DNA of 64,000 nucleotides from Cellulomonas composti (GTDB lineage Bacteria > Actinomycetota > Actinomycetes > Actinomycetales > Cellulomonadaceae), in NCBI RefSeq assembly GCF_007990245.1, contig NZ_BJWG01000016.1, positions 1 to 64,000 on the forward strand, in the 5' to 3' direction. Of the stretch, positions 8,337 to 17,392 are shown piece by piece. The first letter of the stretch is position 1, and every line of letters begins with the position of its first letter. A program made the translations under genes and the position numbers. Below the pieces are notes generated by a model. The model made no database searches, was not told the origin of the DNA, and worked only from the letters and a program-made list of their open reading frames with translations.

Positions 8337-9365
8337 TCAGACCGGGCGCACGCCGGCGAGCCAGTCGTCGACCCCCGCCAGCAGACGGGCCCGGACGGTG
8401 TCGGCGGCGCGGGAGGCGCGGATGGAGGCGCGGGCCAGGTCGGCGAGCTCGTGGTCCGTGAAGTGGTGGACGGTGCGGGCGGTCTCGTACTGCGCCGTGA
8501 GGCGGGAGCGGAACAGCAGGGGGTCGTCGGCGCCGAGAGCGACCTGCGCGCCGGCGTCCACCAGGGCGCGCAGCGGCACGTCGGCGGCCGACGGGTAGAC
8601 GCCGAGCGACACGTTCGAGGCCGGGCACACCTCGAGCGCGATGCCCTCGTCGACCACGCGCTCGAGCAGGTGCGGGTCCTCGGCGCTGCGGACGCCGTGG
8701 CCCAGACGGTCGGGGTGCAGGTGCCCGACGACGTCCTCGACGTGTGCGGGGCCGAGCAGCTCGCCGCCGTGCGGCACCGAGGCGAGCCCGGCTCGTCGGG
8801 CGATCGCGAACGCGGGCGCGAAGGCGCCGGTCTCGCCGCGCCGCTCGTCGTTCGAGAGACCGAAGCCGACCACCTCGCCGGGACCGTCGCCCGCGTGCCG
8901 GGCGGCCAGCCGGGCGAGCGTGCGCGCCTCGAGCGGGTGACGCATCCGGGACGCGGCCACCACGATGCCCACGTCGACGCCCGAGCGGGCGCTCGCGGCG
9001 CGCGCCTCGTCGAGCACGATCTCGAGCGCGGGGGTGATGCCGCCGACGAACGGCGCGTAGGACGTGGGGTCGACCTGCAGCTCGAGGCGCCCGGAGCCCT
9101 CGGCGGCGTCGTCGGCGACCGCCTCCGCGACGATCCGGCGCATGTCCTGCTCGCCGCGCACGCACGCGCGCGCCGCGTCGTAGAGCCGCTGGAACCGGAA
9201 CCAGCCGCGCTCGTCGGCCGGGACGTGCAGCGGGTCGTCGTCGAGCAGCGCGGACGGCAGCCGGATCCCGTGCCGCTGCGCGAGGTCCGCGAGCGTCGAC
9301 ACCCGCATGGAGCCCGTGAAGTGCAGGTGCAGGTGCGCCTTCGGCAGCAGGTCGAGGTCGCGCAC
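8337..9365 (-). CDS. add: Adenosine deaminase
   Basis: Hydrolytically deaminates (deoxy)adenosine to (deoxy)inosine in purine salvage. The 342-residue TIM-barrel metal enzyme shows the zinc-ligand HxH in PKAHLHLHFTGS (H13, H15), PHGGELLGP, the LGHGVRS strand with catalytic His, and GADDPLLF with the final metal-binding Asp pair. It starts at GTG with only a weak ribosome site. It is convergent with murB and transcribed divergently from the next large gene. Confidence 0.92.
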   Translation of the reverse strand: MRDLDLLPKAHLHLHFTGSMRVSTLADLAQRHGIRLPSALLDDDPLHVPADERGWFRFQRLYDAARACVRGEQDMRRIVAEAVADDAAEGSGRLELQVDPTSYAPFVGGITPALEIVLDEARAASARSGVDVGIVVAASRMRHPLEARTLARLAARHAGDGPGEVVGFGLSNDERRGETGAFAPAFAIARRAGLASVPHGGELLGPAHVEDVVGHLHPDRLGHGVRSAEDPHLLERVVDEGIALEVCPASNVSLGVYPSAADVPLRALVDAGAQVALGADDPLLFRSRLTAQYETARTVHHFTDHELADLARASIRASRAADTVRARLLAGVDDWLAGVRPV

Positions 9366-9479
9366 GCGGTCAGTGTGCCAGTCGGGTGAATCAGGCCGCG
9401 GTCCCGGTCGAAGTACCTCGCGACTCTCCTACGATGTGCCAACCGTCCGGCGCCGCGTCGGACGCGGACAGGGGGCCTC

Positions 9480-11723
9480 GTGCACGACGACCAGCCGGCG
9501 GCGCTCGCCGCCGATCCGCTCACGGCTCCCGAGGTCCTCGCTCGCATCGCGAACGAGCGACCCGACCTGCGCCCGGTCGTCGCGCAGCACCCGCGGGCGT
9601 ATCCCGAGCTCCTGAGCTGGTTGCGTGATCTGGGCGACCCCGCGGTCCTCGCGGCGCTCGACGCTCGTGCCCAGACGTCGTGGGCGCCGACCCCGACGGT
9701 CCCGCTGCCGACCCCGCCGCGCCCGGTCGAGAGCCTCGAGGGTGCGTGGCGACCGGCCGGACCCGGTCAGCCCGAGGTTCGGGCGGTCGGGACGACCGCG
9801 ACGTCCGGCCCGAGCGCGAACGTCGTCGACGAGACGGTCCCCGTGATGCCGTACGGCGCGGGATCGCACCTCGACGCGGGCGCGTGGGATGGGACGCAGG
9901 GCACCTGGAGCGTCGGTGCGGACCCCGCCGAGCCGGGTCCGCGCCGGCGTCGCACGGGACTGTGGATCGGGTTGGGCGTCGCGGCTGTCGTGGTCATCGG
10001 CGGTGGCGCGTTCGCCGCGTGGTCGATGGTGCTCTCGAAGCTCGGCGGCGCGCCGACCCCCGAGGCCGCGGTCACGCAGCTCATCGAGGGCGCCGCGGCG
10101 AAGGACGGCATCGCGATGTACGGCGTGCTCGCACCGTCGGAGGTCGACGTCTTCCGGGACGCCGCCGGCTCGTTCGACGACCTCGGCGAGGACACGCCCT
10201 ACGAGGGGTACGGCGATCTGCTCGACACGCTCGACATCGACCTCGCCGGTCTCGAGGTCGCGTCGGTCGAGGTGGACGACGGGCTCGCGAAGGTGACGCT
10301 GACGAGCGGCACGCTCACGGTCGACGCGGACGCCGACGCGCTCGCCGACGCCGTCGTGAACCTGTACGAGGACTCGCTGGGCGGAGCGCTCGGGGGGAGC
10401 GACGGGCTCGGCGACCTCGAGAGCCAGCGGGCCGACATGGTCGAAGCGTTCGACGAGCAGCTGCCCTGGTCGGTGACCGCCCAGGAGCTGCACGTGACCG
10501 GCGAGGCCGGCGAGGAACCGATCTTCCTGATGGCCGTGCACGAGGACGGCGCGTGGTACGTCAGCCCGCTCATGACGGCGGGCGAGTACATCGACGTCTT
10601 CACCGGTACCGAGCGGGGTGCGATGCCGACCGGGCCGCGCGCCGCGGCGGCCACGCCGCAGGACGCCGGCTCGGCGTTCGTGACCGCGTTCGAGCAGGCC
10701 GTGCTCGGTGACCTGCGCCCGATGGCGGACGCGATGCCCCTGGCCGAGCGTCGTTTCATCCACGTCTACGCCCAGCCCTGGGTGTCCGCGGCGGTCGACG
10801 ACGACCTGGCGGACGACGTCGCTGTCGAGGTCGAGCAGGCGGACTTCACGTCGACGAGCCTCGGTTCGGGCCGGGCACGGCTCGCGGCCGCGGACGTCGT
10901 GATCTCGGCCGACGGCGAGCAGGCGACGATCTCGGGAACCTGCCTGACGGTCGCGGGCGGCGAGCCGGACTGCCTCGCCGACGTCCCGCTCGCCCGGGAG
11001 CTCGGGCTCGACCAGCTCGGCCTCGTGACGACGCGCGAGGACGGCGCATGGCGGGTGTCGATGCTCGCGACGATCGCCGACATGAGTGCCGTCGTCGGCG
11101 AGAACGTCCAGCGGCTGAGGGAGGAGGGGAAGCTCGACGACGAGGCGTGGCAGCAGGAGATGTTCGGCGACGACAGCTCCGGTCTCGGCATGCTCGGCTG
11201 GCTGCTGGGCGGCGGCTACCCCGAGATCGGCGAGGAACTGCTCGGCGAGCCGCTGCCTGACGACGAGTGGTCCGACGACGGCGCCACGGACGGTCCGGGT
11301 GACAGCAGCTCGGGTGACAGCAGCTCGGGTGACAGCAGCTCGGGTGACAACAGCGCGGGCGACGACGAGACGACCGGGACGAGCTACACCCGTGCCGACC
11401 TGATGGCCGAGGCCGCGCGGCTCGGCCTGCTGGTCGCGACCTACGACGTGGACCACGTGCCGAGCGACTACGGCTACCTGCTCGTCATGGACGGCCGGTA
11501 CTCGCTGGTCGACGACGCGGGGTCCACCGACCTCGGCGCGGCCTCTGGGTTCGTGGGCTTCGCGATGCTCTACCGGTCGAACCCGTCGTGGTGCGCCGAG
11601 GTGTGGACGGTGCAGGGCGACATCGCGTCGTACAGCAGCGAGACGGGCGTCGCGGAGGCCGCCTGCACGACGGGCGGCGGGACGGGCGACCTCCAGACAG
11701 GAGCCGGAGGGACGGACGGCTGA
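9480..11723 (+). CDS. Membrane-anchored protein of unknown function, LRV-like N-terminus
   Basis: A 747-residue protein I cannot assign. Residues about 8-60 (LTAPEVLARIANERPDLRPVVAQHPRAY) look like a leucine-rich-repeat-variant helical domain, common at the N-terminus of actinobacterial membrane proteins. A proline-rich stretch leads to one transmembrane helix (about 161-183, after RRRRTG), placing the remaining 560 residues outside. The outer part starts with a segment (TPEAAVTQLIEGAAAKDG) like lumazine-binding/NTF2-type modules, continues with two similar acidic alpha/beta blocks and a GDSSS repeat, then a Cys-containing C-terminal module. GTG start follows a GGGGG run. Surface or stress role is only a guess. 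Confidence 0.75.
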   Translation: MHDDQPAALAADPLTAPEVLARIANERPDLRPVVAQHPRAYPELLSWLRDLGDPAVLAALDARAQTSWAPTPTVPLPTPPRPVESLEGAWRPAGPGQPEVRAVGTTATSGPSANVVDETVPVMPYGAGSHLDAGAWDGTQGTWSVGADPAEPGPRRRRTGLWIGLGVAAVVVIGGGAFAAWSMVLSKLGGAPTPEAAVTQLIEGAAAKDGIAMYGVLAPSEVDVFRDAAGSFDDLGEDTPYEGYGDLLDTLDIDLAGLEVASVEVDDGLAKVTLTSGTLTVDADADALADAVVNLYEDSLGGALGGSDGLGDLESQRADMVEAFDEQLPWSVTAQELHVTGEAGEEPIFLMAVHEDGAWYVSPLMTAGEYIDVFTGTERGAMPTGPRAAAATPQDAGSAFVTAFEQAVLGDLRPMADAMPLAERRFIHVYAQPWVSAAVDDDLADDVAVEVEQADFTSTSLGSGRARLAAADVVISADGEQATISGTCLTVAGGEPDCLADVPLARELGLDQLGLVTTREDGAWRVSMLATIADMSAVVGENVQRLREEGKLDDEAWQQEMFGDDSSGLGMLGWLLGGGYPEIGEELLGEPLPDDEWSDDGATDGPGDSSSGDSSSGDSSSGDNSAGDDETTGTSYTRADLMAEAARLGLLVATYDVDHVPSDYGYLLVMDGRYSLVDDAGSTDLGAASGFVGFAMLYRSNPSWCAEVWTVQGDIASYSSETGVAEAACTTGGGTGDLQTGAGGTDG
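11301..11360 (+). repeat. 15-bp tandem repeats (GDSSS)
   Basis: Three identical copies of GACAGCAGCTCGGGT and one diverged copy encode a GDSSS linker in the outer part of the preceding membrane protein. Confidence 0.85.
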
Positions 11724-11729
11724 CCTGGC

Positions 11730-12371
11730 TCAGCCCGGTGGCAGGATGCCCCGGCCGATGGCGACCGTCACCGCTCGCGTGCGGTCGTCGACGCCCAGCT
11801 TGGCGAAGACGCGCAGCAGGTGCGTCTTGACGGTCGCCTCGGCGATGAACAGCTCGGCGCCGATCGCGGCGTTCGACAGGCCACGCGCGACGCCCGCGAG
11901 CACCTGGGTCTCGCGCGCCGTGAGGCGCTCGTCGGCCCCGCGGACCTGCTGCACCAGCCGCCGTGCGACCGACGGGGAGAGCGCGGCCTCACCGCGTGCA
12001 GCCGCCCGCACGCCCGCGACGAGCTCGGCGCGCGGGGTGTCCTTGAGCAGGTAACCGGTCGCGCCCGCCTCGACGGCGCGCAGGATGTCGGTGTCGGTCT
12101 CGTACGTCGTGAGCACCAGGACCCGGGTCCCGGGCACCTCGGTCACGATCCGCGCGGTGGCGGCGGCGCCGTCCAGGCGCGGCATCCGCAGGTCCATGAG
12201 CACGACGTCCGGGTGCAGCGCGTGCGCGAGCGCGACCGCCTGCTCGCCGTCGGCCGCCTCGCCGACGACCTCGAGGTCCGGCTCGACCGCGAGCAGCCCC
12301 CCGAGCCCGGAGCGGACGACGGGATGGTCGTCGGCCAGCAGCACCCGGATGGTGCGCTGCGGTGCGCTCAT
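11730..12371 (-). CDS. NarL/LuxR-type response regulator
   Basis: A 213-residue two-component regulator. The receiver has the acidic pair in LLADDHP, phospho-acceptor D60 in VVLMDLRMP, the Thr switch in VLTTY and Lys in GYLLKDTP. A LuxR helix-turn-helix follows (LTARETQVLAGVARGLSNAAIGAELFIAEATVKTHL). The start ATG overlaps the end of the upstream histidine kinase by 4 bp, so both are one operon, downstream of an ABC-2 exporter it probably regulates. Confidence 0.94.
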   Translation of the reverse strand: MSAPQRTIRVLLADDHPVVRSGLGGLLAVEPDLEVVGEAADGEQAVALAHALHPDVVLMDLRMPRLDGAAATARIVTEVPGTRVLVLTTYETDTDILRAVEAGATGYLLKDTPRAELVAGVRAAARGEAALSPSVARRLVQQVRGADERLTARETQVLAGVARGLSNAAIGAELFIAEATVKTHLLRVFAKLGVDDRTRAVTVAIGRGILPPG

Positions 12372-13594
12372 CGCTCGGCCCCGATCGTCGCGTCCTCGTC
12401 GTCGTGCGGGTCATCGCCCGCGCCGGTCGGCAGCCGCAGCCGCACGCTCGTCCCGGCGCCCACCGAGCCGCGCAGCTCGAGCTCGCCACCGCCCGCGCGC
12501 GCCCGCTCGCGCATGCCGCGCACACCGTTGCCCTCGACGTCCTGCTCGCGCAGCCCGCGGCCGTCGTCGGTGACCTCGAGCTGGACCTGTCCGCCCGTGG
12601 TCGTGAGCGACACCCGCACGTGCGTCGCCGCGGCGTGCCGCCGGACGTTGGCGAGCGACTCCTGCGCGGCCCGCAGCAGCGCGACCGCGACGTCCTGCGG
12701 CACCGGGCCGGCCTCGGCGGTCTCGACGACGACGGCCGTGCCGGTCTCCGCCTCGAACCGCGCGCCGAGGCGCGCCAGCGCGGCCGCGAGGTCGCCGTCC
12801 GCGAGCGCCGGGGGAGCGAACGCCGCGACGAGCGCGCGGGCCTCCGCGAGGTTGTCGCGCGCGACGGCCTCGATCTGGCCGACCCGTTCCGCGGCCCGCT
12901 CGGGACGGCCGAGGTCGAGCTCGGCCGACGTCGTCTGCGCGAGCATGACGATGCTCGTGAAGCCCTGCGCGAGCGTGTCGTGGATCTCCTGCGCGAGCCG
13001 CGCGCGCTCCGCGAAGACACCCTCGGCGTGGTGGCTGGCGGCGAGCTGGGCCTGCGTGGCGCGCAGGTCGTCGAGGAGCACGGCGCGTTCCTCGCTCTGC
13101 TCGGCCACGTACGTGACCCACAGCCCGAGCCCGATCGAGAACACCATGCCGAGTGTCGCCTGCCCGACGATCGAGGGGACGTCGGAGGGCTGGGCCTCCA
13201 CCCGCGCTGCGGTCGCGGCGACGATGCCGACCGTGAGGACGATCGTCCACACGATCCCGTTCACCCGGCTGGTCGCGAAGAACCAGATCTGGGAGTACGC
13301 GACGAACAGCAGCACGATCCCGAGCTCGACCACCCACGCCTCGTACGTCGTGACCAGCACCAGCACGACGAGGTAGGCCCGCGTGAGTCGCGTGTCCCCG
13401 CGCTGCGCGCCGGGCCGGCCGAGCAGGACGTAGGCGACCCCCAGCACCATGAAGCCGAGCAGCGACCAGACCGCGAGCCGTGCCGAGCCCGCGGTCGGCA
13501 CGGAGAAGACAGCCGTGATCGTCACCATGAGCCAGAACGCGATGTCCCACGCGCGCAGCGACCTGCGCCAGAACTCCTCGCGCCCGTCGGTCAT
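12368..13594 (-). CDS. Sensor histidine kinase (HisKA_3 type)
   Basis: About 408 residues: roughly six membrane segments in the first 160 residues (IAFWLMVTITAVFSV onward), then a HisKA_3 dimerisation helix with RLAQEIHDTLAQGF, whose His is the phosphorylation site, and a HATPase domain (TDDGRGLREQD, GNGVRGMRERA). Typical NarX/DesK-like partner of a LuxR-type regulator. Three in-frame starts (13594, 13612, 13636) are possible; MTDGREEF is chosen because the membrane domain follows directly. It has little extracytoplasmic domain, so the signal may be within the membrane, as in drug or lipid-stress sensors next to ABC-2 exporters. Confidence 0.92.
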   Translation of the reverse strand: MTDGREEFWRRSLRAWDIAFWLMVTITAVFSVPTAGSARLAVWSLLGFMVLGVAYVLLGRPGAQRGDTRLTRAYLVVLVLVTTYEAWVVELGIVLLFVAYSQIWFFATSRVNGIVWTIVLTVGIVAATAARVEAQPSDVPSIVGQATLGMVFSIGLGLWVTYVAEQSEERAVLLDDLRATQAQLAASHHAEGVFAERARLAQEIHDTLAQGFTSIVMLAQTTSAELDLGRPERAAERVGQIEAVARDNLAEARALVAAFAPPALADGDLAAALARLGARFEAETGTAVVVETAEAGPVPQDVAVALLRAAQESLANVRRHAAATHVRVSLTTTGGQVQLEVTDDGRGLREQDVEGNGVRGMRERARAGGGELELRGSVGAGTSVRLRLPTGAGDDPHDDEDATIGAER

Positions 13595-13637
13595 GGTGGG
13601 CAAGCCTGCCATCCCCGGTGCCGACCGTCGGTGCACG

Positions 13638-14483
13638 TCAGCCGTCGTCCCGTCGGCGCCACCGGAACGTCCGCACGCCGACGACGAGCCCGACGACGAG
13701 CCATGCGATCAGCACTGCTGCCGTCGCGGCGTGCTGCCAGGACCCGCCGGTCTCGAGCGCCTCCGCCTCGGACGGCAGGAAGACCGAACGCATGCCCTGC
13801 GCCATCCACTTGAGCGGGAAGACCGACGCGATCTGCTGCATCCACGACGGCAGCTGGTCGAACTGGAAGAAGACGCCGGAGATGAACTGCAGCACCAGCA
13901 CGATCGGCGTGATGACCGCGCTCGCCGACCGCCCGCTGCGCGGCAGCGACGAGAACCCGACGCCGCACACCGCACCGGTCGCGGTGCCGAGCAGGAACAC
14001 CCACGTGAGCGTGAGCCACGACTGCGCGTCCGAGGGCATCGGGACGTCGAACGCGAGAGCCGCGACGGCGAGCAGGAGCGCGGTCTGCACGAGGGACGTG
14101 ACCAGCACCTGCCCGACCTTCCCGACGAAGTACGACGCGGGCGGCAGCGGCGTCGCGCGCAGCCGCTTGAGCCCGCCCTCGTCGCGTTCCACGGCGATCG
14201 AGATCGCGAGGTTCTGGAAGCTGGACAGCATCACGCCGGTCGCGACCATGCCGGGCAGGAAGTACTGCGCGAACGGGATGGTCGTGTCGCCGATCTCGAT
14301 CGCGGCGTCGTCCTGGCCGAAGACGGTCGCGAAGATCGCCAGCATGATGATCGGGTAGGCGAAGATGAAGATCACGGCGTCGCGCTCGCGGAAGAACAGG
14401 CGCGCCTCGTAGCGCGTCCGCTCGTAGCCGAGCCGGAGGGTGCTGGGCAGCGCGGGCGGCCGTGCCTCGGTCGTGGCGGTCAT
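13638..14483 (-). CDS. ABC-2 type transporter permease
   Basis: A 281-residue integral membrane protein of the ABC2_membrane family: a cytoplasmic RYEARLFFRERDAVIFIFAYPI entrance, about six hydrophobic segments, the coupling-helix region RDEGGLKRLRATPLPP and the family segment VLVLQFISGVFFQFDQLPSWMQ. Its ATG overlaps the ATPase stop (4 bp). With that ATPase it forms an exporter of the drug/lipid/daunorubicin class. The co-oriented HK and RR downstream suggest regulated export. The exported compound cannot be predicted. Confidence 0.92.
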   Translation of the reverse strand: MTATTEARPPALPSTLRLGYERTRYEARLFFRERDAVIFIFAYPIIMLAIFATVFGQDDAAIEIGDTTIPFAQYFLPGMVATGVMLSSFQNLAISIAVERDEGGLKRLRATPLPPASYFVGKVGQVLVTSLVQTALLLAVAALAFDVPMPSDAQSWLTLTWVFLLGTATGAVCGVGFSSLPRSGRSASAVITPIVLVLQFISGVFFQFDQLPSWMQQIASVFPLKWMAQGMRSVFLPSEAEALETGGSWQHAATAAVLIAWLVVGLVVGVRTFRWRRRDDG

Positions 14484-15397
14484 CGTCCGGCTCCCGTCGG
14501 GGTCGTCGTCGGCTCGTTGTCGTGCTCGTCGGACGTGGTCGGGACCGCGGGCTTCTCGTCGGCGCCGATGAGGCTGAGGTAGACGTCCTCGAGGGTCGGG
14601 CGCAGCACCTGCAGCCCGGGGACCTCGCCGTACCGGGCGCCCAGCTCGCCGACCACCTCGGTGGGCGTGTCGGTGCGCTGCTCGTGCTCGCCGTGCTCGT
14701 CGTGCCAGCGCACGACCGCCTGGCGCGCGGTCCGGCCGCCGAGCGTCGCGGGCGGCCCCTCCGCGACCACCTGGCCGTCGCGCACGACCACCACGCGGTC
14801 GGCCAGGTGCTCGGCCTCCTCGAGGTAGTGCGTGGTCAGCAGGACGGTCGCGCCGTCCTCGCGCAGGTTCGTGACGAGGTCCCAGAACGAGCGCCGCGCC
14901 TGCGGGTCGAAGCCGGTCGTCGGCTCGTCGAGGAACACGAGCTCGGGCCGTCCGACGATGCCGAGCGCGACGTCGAGCCGCCGGCGCTGACCCCCGGAGA
15001 GCTGGCGAGCCCGGGTGCGGACCTTCTCGCGCAGCCCGACGAGGTCGATGACCTCGTCCGCGTCACGTGCACCGGGGTAGTAGGTGGCGAAGTGGTGGAC
15101 CAGCTCGCCGACCGTCGCCTCCGCGAGGTCGTTCGTCCCCTGCAGCACCACGCCGATGCGCGAGCGCCACGCGCGCCCGGCGCGTGCGGGGTCCTCGCCC
15201 AGCACCCGCACGTCGCCGCCGTCGCGCGAGCGGAACCCCTCGAGGATCTCGACGGTGGTCGTCTTGCCCGCTCCGTTGGGGCCGAGCACCGCGACGATCT
15301 CGCCGCGCCCGACCACGAGATCGAGGCCGTCGACCGCCTGCTTCTCTCCGTAGGCCTTGCGCAACGCGCTGACCTCGACCGCTGGTTCCTGTGTCAT
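14480..15397 (-). CDS. ABC transporter ATP-binding protein
   Basis: A 305-residue nucleotide-binding domain that powers the adjacent permease. Visible motifs: Walker A GPNGAGKTT (39-47), signature LSGGQRRRLDVALG (133-146), Walker B LVFLDEPTTGFD (153-164) and the switch His in LLTTHYLEEAE. The C-terminal 80 residues form the DrrA/CcmA-like accessory domain. ATG (MTQEPAVEVSAL) is chosen over an upstream in-frame ATG that would lie inside a 26-bp palindrome. First gene of a four-gene ATPase-permease-HK-RR unit. Confidence 0.94.
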   Translation of the reverse strand: MTQEPAVEVSALRKAYGEKQAVDGLDLVVGRGEIVAVLGPNGAGKTTTVEILEGFRSRDGGDVRVLGEDPARAGRAWRSRIGVVLQGTNDLAEATVGELVHHFATYYPGARDADEVIDLVGLREKVRTRARQLSGGQRRRLDVALGIVGRPELVFLDEPTTGFDPQARRSFWDLVTNLREDGATVLLTTHYLEEAEHLADRVVVVRDGQVVAEGPPATLGGRTARQAVVRWHDEHGEHEQRTDTPTEVVGELGARYGEVPGLQVLRPTLEDVYLSLIGADEKPAVPTTSDEHDNEPTTTPTGAGR

Positions 15398-15450
15398 ACG
15401 GCCAGCCTGCCGTGGTGGCGACGGGTACGCGAGGGTCCGACGACGGGACC

Positions 15451-15476
15451 TCGGGTCCACCGATCGGTGGACCCGA
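15451..15476. repeat. 26-bp perfect palindrome upstream of ABC exporter operon
   Basis: A perfectly self-complementary 26-bp sequence centred between 15463 and 15464, with core GGTCCACCGATCGGTGGACC (15454-15473). It lies 15 bases after the aminotransferase stop and 54 bases before the ABC ATPase start. It could be an operator for the exporter operon or a terminator hairpin of the aminotransferase; no T-tract follows on the minus strand. Confidence 0.85.
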
Positions 15477-15490
15477 ACGTCAGCGGCTCG

Positions 15491-16714
15491 TCAGCGGGGC
15501 TGGGCCTCGCCCAGCAGGTTCTGCACGCGCGAGACACCTTCGACGAGATCGTCGTCGGCCAGGGCGTAGGAGAACCGCAGGAAGCCGCTCGGGCCGAACG
15601 CCTCGCCCGGGACGACCGCCACCTCGACCTCGTCGAGGATGAGCGCCGCGAGCTCGGCCGACGTCGTCGGCGTGACGCCGCGGATCTCACGGCCGAGCAC
15701 GCCCTCGACGCTCGGGTACGCGTAGAACGCGCCCTGCGGCACCGGGATCTGCACGCCGTCGATCGCGCCCAGCATCTCGACGATCGTGCGACGCCTGCGG
15801 TCGAACGCGAGCTTCATCTCCTCGACCGCCGTCAGGTCGCCGCTCACGGCGGCGAGCGCGGCGCGCTGCGAGACGTTCGCGACGTTGCTCGTCAGGTGGC
15901 TCTGCAGGTTCGTCGCGGCCTTGATGACGTCGGCCGGCCCGATCATCCAGCCCACGCGCCAGCCGGTCATGGCATAGGTCTTGGCGACGCCGTTGAGCAC
16001 GATCGACGTGTCGACGAGCTCGGGCACGACGCGCTGGATCGGCGTGAACACCGCGTGGTCGTAGGTGAGGTGCTCGTAGATCTCGTCGGTGATGACCCAG
16101 ATCCCGTGCTCGAGCGCCCAGCGGCCGATCTCGGCGGTCTGCTCGGGCGAGTACACCGCACCCGTCGGGTTGGACGGCGAGCAGAACAGCAGGGCCTTGG
16201 TGCGCGGCGTGCGGGCCGCCTCGAGCTGCTCGACCGTGACGAGGTAGCCCTGGTCGGCGCCCGCGAACACCTCGACGGGCACGCCCTCCGCGAGGCGGAT
16301 CGCCTCGGGGTAGGTGGTCCAGTACGGCGCGGGCAGCAGCACCTCGTCGCCCGGGTCGACGATCGCCGCGAACGCCTGGAACACGGCCTGCTTGCCGCCG
16401 TTCGTGACGAGCACGTCCTGCGGACGGACCGCGTAGCCCGAGTCGCGCAACGTCTTGGCCGCGATCGCCTCGCGCAGCGCGGGCAGACCGGCGGCCGGCG
16501 TGTACCGGTGGTTGGCCGGATCCTGCGCCGCCGCGACGGCGGCCTCGACGATCGCCGCGGGTGTCGGGAAGTCGGGCTCGCCGGCGCCGAACCCGATCAC
16601 GGGACGGCCGGCGGCCTTGAGGGCCTTGGCCTTCGCGTCGACCGCGAGCGTCGCGGACTCGGCGATCGCGGCGAGACGGGCGGAGACACGGGGGCGGGAG
16701 GTCGGCTGGCTCAC
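15491..16714 (-). CDS. Class I/II PLP-dependent aminotransferase (aspartate aminotransferase-like)
   Basis: A 407-residue fold-type I aminotransferase that likely interconverts aspartate/glutamate and their 2-oxo acids. Motifs: [13 protein letters not shown] near the N-terminus, [37 protein letters not shown] with the PLP-binding Asp and Tyr, and the Schiff-base Lys in [16 protein letters not shown], which matches the AspB subgroup. The C-terminal LRFSYA holds the carboxylate-binding Arg. GTG is the best start; longer readings run into the tRNA-Trp region. Position next to tRNA-Trp/secE is seen in many Actinobacteria. Confidence 0.92.
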   Translation of the reverse strand: MSQPTSRPRVSARLAAIAESATLAVDAKAKALKAAGRPVIGFGAGEPDFPTPAAIVEAAVAAAQDPANHRYTPAAGLPALREAIAAKTLRDSGYAVRPQDVLVTNGGKQAVFQAFAAIVDPGDEVLLPAPYWTTYPEAIRLAEGVPVEVFAGADQGYLVTVEQLEAARTPRTKALLFCSPSNPTGAVYSPEQTAEIGRWALEHGIWVITDEIYEHLTYDHAVFTPIQRVVPELVDTSIVLNGVAKTYAMTGWRVGWMIGPADVIKAATNLQSHLTSNVANVSQRAALAAVSGDLTAVEEMKLAFDRRRRTIVEMLGAIDGVQIPVPQGAFYAYPSVEGVLGREIRGVTPTTSAELAALILDEVEVAVVPGEAFGPSGFLRFSYALADDDLVEGVSRVQNLLGEAQPR

Positions 16715-16799
16715 GGGGTCATAGTGGCAGAGGTCACGCACCGCTCGCCCGTGACTTTCGGTGGGTGGGCTGTGGGGTGGACGGCGGGCGCCGGGCGGG

Positions 16800-16829
16800 T
16801 TCGACCCACGGCCGTCCGTCCCGTACAGT
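16800..16829 (+). promoter_or_regulatory. Probable promoter of tRNA-Trp-secE-nusG
   Basis: TTCGAC (16800-16805) and TACAGT (16824-16829) with an 18-base spacer, 84 bases before tRNA-Trp. Good -10, fair -35. Confidence 0.5.
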
Positions 16830-16912
16830 GGTCCACCGGCGGTTGACGATCGCGATGATGCTCTGCGCCCATGCACGGGTGCCGGGGCGGGTTCGCGAGG
16901 CTTGGCCGTCGT

Positions 16913-16985
16913 AGGGCAGTGGCGCAATTGGTAGCGCAGCGGTCTCCAAAACCGCAGGTTGCAGGTTCGAGTCCTGTCTGCCCTG
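16913..16985 (+). tRNA. tRNA-Trp (anticodon CCA)
   Basis: 73 bases; acceptor AGGGCAG/CTGCCCT, discriminator G, anticodon stem GCGGT/ACCGC with loop CTCCAAA, GGTTCGAGTCC in the T-arm. Its place before secE-nusG is the standard bacterial linkage. Confidence 0.96.
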
Positions 16986-17027
16986 CGCAGGTCCCATCCA
17001 CCGACGAAGACGGCAGGCACACCGAAC

Positions 17028-17318
17028 GTGAGCGAGACAGCAGCCTCCGCGGCGTCCGACGCCGAAGGCTCGGCGGCGCCCGCGTCCGAGCGCAAGAGCG
17101 GCGGCAAGAAGACGCAGGAGCGTCCCGGTCTGTTCGCGCGCATCGCGCTGTTCGTCCGGCAGGTCATCGGCGAGCTGAAGAAGGTCGTCCGGCCGACGCG
17201 TTCGGACCTGATCACCTACACGAGCGTCGTGCTCGTCTTCGTCGCCGTGGTGATGGCCTTCGTCACCGTGGTCGACCTCGGGATCGGCAAGCTCACCTTC
17301 TGGGTGTTCGGAGGCTGA
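17028..17318 (+). CDS. secE: Preprotein translocase subunit SecE
   Basis: A 96-residue actinobacterial SecE: an Ala/Ser-rich, charged cytoplasmic N-terminus, the amphipathic helix [20 protein letters not shown] that is diagnostic of SecE, and one transmembrane helix ([20 protein letters not shown]). It clamps the SecY channel. The GTG start gives [11 protein letters not shown]; no better start exists between it and the tRNA. Co-transcribed with nusG. Confidence 0.95.
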   Translation: MSETAASAASDAEGSAAPASERKSGGKKTQERPGLFARIALFVRQVIGELKKVVRPTRSDLITYTSVVLVFVAVVMAFVTVVDLGIGKLTFWVFGG

Positions 17319-17392
17319 GCCCGTGGCCGTATCGGCCACCGCACGCGGTCCCTTCGCGGATCGCTCCACCGTCGTAGAAAGCAGGTCCGCAC

